Below, piece by piece: positions 33,099-35,809 of a stretch of 35,809 nucleotides of DNA. Both the position numbers and the translations under genes were made by a program. The DNA lies in contig NZ_BCWB01000054.1 of assembly GCF_001592045.1 (NCBI RefSeq), positions 1 to 35,809 on the forward strand. Direction: 5' to 3'. The notes beneath the pieces were generated by a model. It made no database searches. It saw nothing but the letters and a program-made list of their open reading frames with translations, and was not told the origin of the DNA. Positions within the stretch are counted from its first letter, which is position 1; each line of letters starts with the position of its first letter. This DNA comes from Thermobifida fusca NBRC 14071 = JCM 3263. GTDB lineage: Bacteria; Actinomycetota; Actinomycetes; Streptosporangiales; Streptosporangiaceae.

Positions 33099-33566
33099 GT
33101 GCGTATCTACATTGGATCCGACCACGCCGGCTACGAACTCAAACAGCACCTCGTCTCCTGGCTGCAGAAGCAGGGACACGATGTCATCGACGCCGGTCCA
33201 GCCGTCTACGACGCGGCTGACGACTATCCTCCGTTCGTGCTGCGCGCCGCTGAGGGGGTAGCCAAGGACCCTGAGGCGCTCGGCATCGTGCTCGGCGGCT
33301 CCGGCAACGGCGAACAGATCGCCGCGAACAAGGTCAAAGGGGTGCGGGCCGCCCTCGTCTGGAGCAACGAGACCGCCAAACTCGCCCGCGAGCACAACAA
33401 CGCCAATGTGATCAGCATCGGCGCGCGGATGCACACGATCGACGAAGCCACCGGTTTTGTCGACACGTTTCTCACCACCCCATACAGCGGTGAGGAACGC
33501 CACAGTCGCCGTATTCGGATGCTCTCCGACTACGAGACCACCGGGCAGCTTCCCCCGCTCCCCTGA
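33099..33566 (+). CDS. rpiB: Ribose-5-phosphate isomerase B
   Basis: A 155-aa LacAB/RpiB-family enzyme that interconverts ribose 5-phosphate and ribulose 5-phosphate in the pentose phosphate pathway. It begins MRIYIGSDHAGYELKQHL, with the substrate-binding SDHAG motif. The active-site region reads GIVLGGSGNGEQIAANKV: E72 takes the place of the catalytic cysteine of E. coli RpiB, as in the M. tuberculosis enzyme (E75). The AREHNNANVISIGARM motif follows. GTG start with GGAG very close (2-3 nt), so the ribosome site is poor. Confidence 0.95.
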   Translation: MRIYIGSDHAGYELKQHLVSWLQKQGHDVIDAGPAVYDAADDYPPFVLRAAEGVAKDPEALGIVLGGSGNGEQIAANKVKGVRAALVWSNETAKLAREHNNANVISIGARMHTIDEATGFVDTFLTTPYSGEERHSRRIRMLSDYETTGQLPPLP

Positions 33567-33950
33567 CCGGAGCCGTACCGGCTGATCCCGGGGAGCCGGA
33601 GGAGAGCCTCCGCAGCGCTGCCAGGATGCGGATGCGCTCCCTCTCTCGCCTCCCCGGGAGGCAGGCTGGGGCTCCCTGCGGGGGACGCGCTGCACCGGGG
33701 AGCCAGCCCACTACGCGCCGTCGTGCGTCCACGCTGAGCGGACGGAACCGCCGAGGCGCCTCACGGCGTACTTTGACGCTAGCGCGGCACGCCCCGGCAG
33801 TGCACTCCCCCGGGAGCGATAAATCCCTCACCGAAACCTGTGCCCGGAAACGACTGCTCCAGCGGTACTCCGGCCCCACCCTGGCTCAGGCGTCCGCGGA
33901 CCCTCCCAGGAAGCGTGAGGAGAAACCAGGCGCGGCGGAGACCAGCCCGG
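33567..33950. other. gene-free interval with several hairpins
   Basis: No convincing coding sequence is seen. CGGAGG-AGAG-CCTCCG at 33597-33612 may terminate rpiB. Further on, GGCTGGGGCTCCC and GGGGAGCCAGCC form a bulged inverted repeat around a 25-nt GC-rich loop. The region is composed like spacer DNA or a structured untranslated RNA. Confidence 0.4.
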
Positions 33951-35216
33951 TCAGAAGATCATTGAGCACGCCGGGATCGTGGGCGTGACCAGTGCGGCGG
34001 AGAGCTCCGCCACCGCTCCGGGACGCGCCTCGCGTACCAGGCCCGCGGCCGCGTACGCGGTCAGTGCTTCCCCGCCCAGGTACGCCGAACTCAGCACCCC
34101 CACGTCGAGGGAGAGGTCAGCCGGATCGTCGGTGCGGATGCACTCGGCATGCTCCCGGTCCGCCCGCAACCGCCAGCGCCCCTCGTTCCACGGGCACATC
34201 GCATCGGCCACTTCGATGACGACGTCGACCGGCGCCGCATAGGAGCGTTCGGACAGTGCGCGGGGGAGGTCCACAAGCCGCCCCCACACCCCGGTGTCGG
34301 GCGTCCACCGTGCCCGGTGCCGGTCAGTCAGCAGGTACAGCAAGGGGTCGTCGGCAGGCCGCAGAAAAGCGGTGACCTTCCCTATCAGGTCCCGGTTGAG
34401 CAGGAACTCCCACAGGGCCACCAGAGCGGCCGGACGGGTCGCGAAGAGCTCTTCCACCTCCATGGCACCGTCGGCGAGGCCGTGCTCGTCGTAGTGCTGC
34501 CGGGTCCGGTACAGCGCATAGCCCACCGGTTCCGACCCGTCCATCACGAGGACGCATTTGATCGGACTGAACTGGTCCTTCCGCCGTGCCAAACGGTCGA
34601 AGAGCCAATCCCACAACTGGGGGGTGCGACGGAACTCGCCGACCCGCGCCAAGCGGGCCGTTTCGTGGACCTGAGCGAGTTCGGCGCGCACAGCAGCGGG
34701 ATCGGCCATACGCATCCGCAGCCCGGGGTCGCGGGGAGCATCCGCGCGCAGGACGCCTTCGCCGCGGCGCACCGTCACTGTGCCCAGCAGGGAAGCGACG
34801 CCGTAGCCGAACCGCCCGTAGATCCCGCCTTCCGAAGCGAACAGGAGCGCCACCGCTTCTGCCCCGCGTTCGGCAATGTCCCGCAGCTGGCGGCGCATCA
34901 GCGCGGTGAGCACCCCGCGGCGCCGGTGCGTGGGCAGGACCCCGACCGCGGAGACCCCGGCGACCGGGCGGGAACCTCCGGGCAGTGTCATCTCAAAGGA
35001 GAACAGCCGCGTCGTACCGATGACCTGGTCGCCGTCGAATGCGGCGAGCGTGCGATCCAGGTCGGTTATGGCAAGCACAGACGCCAGGCGCTCCTCGTCA
35101 ATCGGGTCGTCGAGCAGCGCTTCCCGGCAGGTCCCGCAGAATGCGGGGAACTCGTCGACGGTGACCGGCCGTATTGGCCACGGATCGGAGTCAGCGGAAC
35201 AGGGAGAAACAGACAT
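33951..35216 (-). CDS. Eis-type GNAT N-acetyltransferase
   Basis: A 421-aa protein with the three-part Eis architecture: an N-terminal GNAT domain, a second GNAT-like domain, and a sterol-carrier-protein-like C-terminus. The acetyl-CoA site is visible as VSAVGVLPTHRRRGVLTALM. The tyrosine of YGRFGYGVAS corresponds to the proposed general acid. The chain ends SMIF, and a C-terminal Phe carboxylate is the proposed general base in this family. Characterised relatives acetylate aminoglycosides at several amines or protein lysines; the natural substrate here is unknown. ATG start with only a weak purine tract upstream. The gene is monocistronic, facing away from the gene at the right edge. Confidence 0.85.
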   Translation of the reverse strand: MSVSPCSADSDPWPIRPVTVDEFPAFCGTCREALLDDPIDEERLASVLAITDLDRTLAAFDGDQVIGTTRLFSFEMTLPGGSRPVAGVSAVGVLPTHRRRGVLTALMRRQLRDIAERGAEAVALLFASEGGIYGRFGYGVASLLGTVTVRRGEGVLRADAPRDPGLRMRMADPAAVRAELAQVHETARLARVGEFRRTPQLWDWLFDRLARRKDQFSPIKCVLVMDGSEPVGYALYRTRQHYDEHGLADGAMEVEELFATRPAALVALWEFLLNRDLIGKVTAFLRPADDPLLYLLTDRHRARWTPDTGVWGRLVDLPRALSERSYAAPVDVVIEVADAMCPWNEGRWRLRADREHAECIRTDDPADLSLDVGVLSSAYLGGEALTAYAAAGLVREARPGAVAELSAALVTPTIPACSMIF

Positions 35217-35301
35217 GGCTTCTTGCCTACCTGCCGCTCCTCACTGCGCGCCACTGATTTTTTCGATCCGAATCTCCCCGGGGTGGTGCGGGCGGGACAC
35301 G

Positions 35302-35317
35302 GGCACCCGAGGGTGCC
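35302..35317. promoter_or_regulatory. near-perfect palindrome in the gap between eis-like gene and right-edge gene
   Basis: GGCACCC and GGGTGCC are 7-bp arms with a 2-nt centre, about 90 bp upstream of the acetyltransferase start on its coding strand. An operator for a dimeric regulator is plausible. The remaining 350 bp hold no supported gene. Confidence 0.35.
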
Positions 35318-35550
35318 GCAAGGGGTCATAGAAACAGCACCGTGAAGAATATGAGGGATTTTTCGCTTTCTTTCGTGCGATGCGAGCGGGACCATAACCC
35401 TGACAGAAGGGGCAGGGAAGGTCCATACTGAACCATGGGCTGTTCTTTGCTGTTCCCCGCTCCCACCCGAGGTGGATATCGGTTGGCCCGTTATGGGAAG
35501 TCTCAGCCCCCCTGGGCCCGGCACAGCGTGCTTGGGAAGGTTTCCCGCGC

Positions 35551-35568
35551 TACAGTTCGGCAACGATG
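35551..35568 (+). promoter_or_regulatory. -10 box near the right-edge start codon
   Basis: TACAGT ends 9 nt before the ATG, with a small GGGAA-GGT-TTCCC palindrome (35534-35546) just upstream. There is no Shine-Dalgarno sequence, so a leaderless start is likely. Confidence 0.4.
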
Positions 35569-35809
35569 AGCACTTCGCCGCCCTCTCGCCTTCTGCGCTC
35601 CGCCAACTCTGTGGCGCAGCGCGTTTTCGCGTTCCTCCGGCGCAAAGTGCTCTTCCGCTACCGCCTGGTCCTCATCGTCTTGGTGCTGCTCGCCGTCGGC
35701 ATCGGGGTGGGCGCCGTGTGGGGGCCTCCCGGATGGTTCCCGCCGAGCGCCGTCATCATCACAGTCCTCGCTGGCGGGCTGCTGCTCAAACGCCGGAGCC
35801 TGGCCTTCC
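35566..35809 (+). CDS. N-terminus of a membrane protein, cut by the window edge
   Basis: Eighty-one codons are visible without a stop. A basic N-terminal segment (VAQRVFAFLRRKVLFRYR) precedes a hydrophobic helix (LVLIVLVLLAVGIGVGAVWG), then PPGWFPPSAVIITVLAGGLL as a second helix and a basic turn (LKRRSLAF). This two-helix start resembles the membrane region in front of actinobacterial SpoIIE/PP2C-type phosphatases, but the catalytic part is beyond the window, so no function is claimed. Confidence 0.6.
   Translation, partial: MSTSPPSRLLRSANSVAQRVFAFLRRKVLFRYRLVLIVLVLLAVGIGVGAVWGPPGWFPPSAVIITVLAGGLLLKRRSLAF

Noticed and set aside
33626-33988. 120-codon frame downstream of rpiB
   Set aside because: The peptide is Arg/Ser/Pro-rich and low-complexity, overlaps the end of the acetyltransferase gene antisense, and lacks a ribosome site.
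35435-35569. 44-codon ORF overlapping the right-edge start by ATGA
   Set aside because: It has no clear ribosome site, the peptide is not protein-like, and the downstream gene has its own -10 box in the middle of this ORF.

Overview
The window comes from a high-G+C actinobacterium. Strong G/C bias at third codon positions, frequent GTG/TTG starts, several start codons lying about 6-10 nt behind a TANNNT-type -10 box, and the gene content all point that way. A truncated haemoglobin with Tyr at B10 and CD1 and Trp at G8 matches the one described from Thermobifida fusca. Together with the actinobacterial type I-E-like CRISPR repeat, this suggests Thermobifida or a close relative in Nocardiopsaceae (inference; no database search was possible).

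Layout. 418-5944: tRNA-Arg(UCU), then a corrinoid/sirohaem block: a cobC/hisC-type aminotransferase, a BluB-CobT fusion with a long disordered N-terminus, and a two-domain sirohaem synthase (cysG). 6006-9928: two overlapping dynamin-like/Era-like GTPase genes. 10253-12740: a six-TM membrane diguanylate cyclase and a DUF4192 protein. 12836-15100: an EttA-type ABC-F protein and the truncated haemoglobin glbO. 15146-19025 (minus): an MFS transporter, a hotdog thioesterase and a prolyl oligopeptidase. 19424-20439: a possible 40-codon coupled ORF, an HNH endonuclease and an FmdB zinc-ribbon protein with a Cys/Gly tail. 20495-20767: a five-repeat CRISPR array read leftward, with no cas genes in the window. 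21031-23983 (minus): a degenerate tRNA-Thr 3' half fused to the end of ilvD, ilvD itself, and a membrane-anchored NERD protein. 24178-26869: an amidase and a convergent MFS permease. 27020-31756: malQ and the convergent aminopeptidase N. 31972-33566: a single-cysteine Rv2466c-like DsbA-fold protein, two small proteins of 55 and 45 aa, and rpiB. 33951-35216 (minus): an Eis-type acetyltransferase. 35566 to the right edge: the N-terminus of a membrane protein.

How the genes fit together. The first block is a real pathway neighbourhood: aminopropanol-arm synthesis, lower-ligand (DMB) synthesis and activation, and uroporphyrinogen III methylation. Most of the rest is core metabolism and housekeeping in short operons, separated by perfect or near-perfect GC hairpins that I interpret as terminators. 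The accessory-looking part is about 19.4-21.1 kb: small ORFs, HNH gene, CRISPR array and tRNA scar. I found no convincing new multi-gene defence system. The most unusual items are the tRNA scar at the ilvD stop codon, the cas-less CRISPR array, the N-terminally extended BluB-CobT fusion, a long inverted repeat ending at the malQ start, and several conserved-looking small ORFs.
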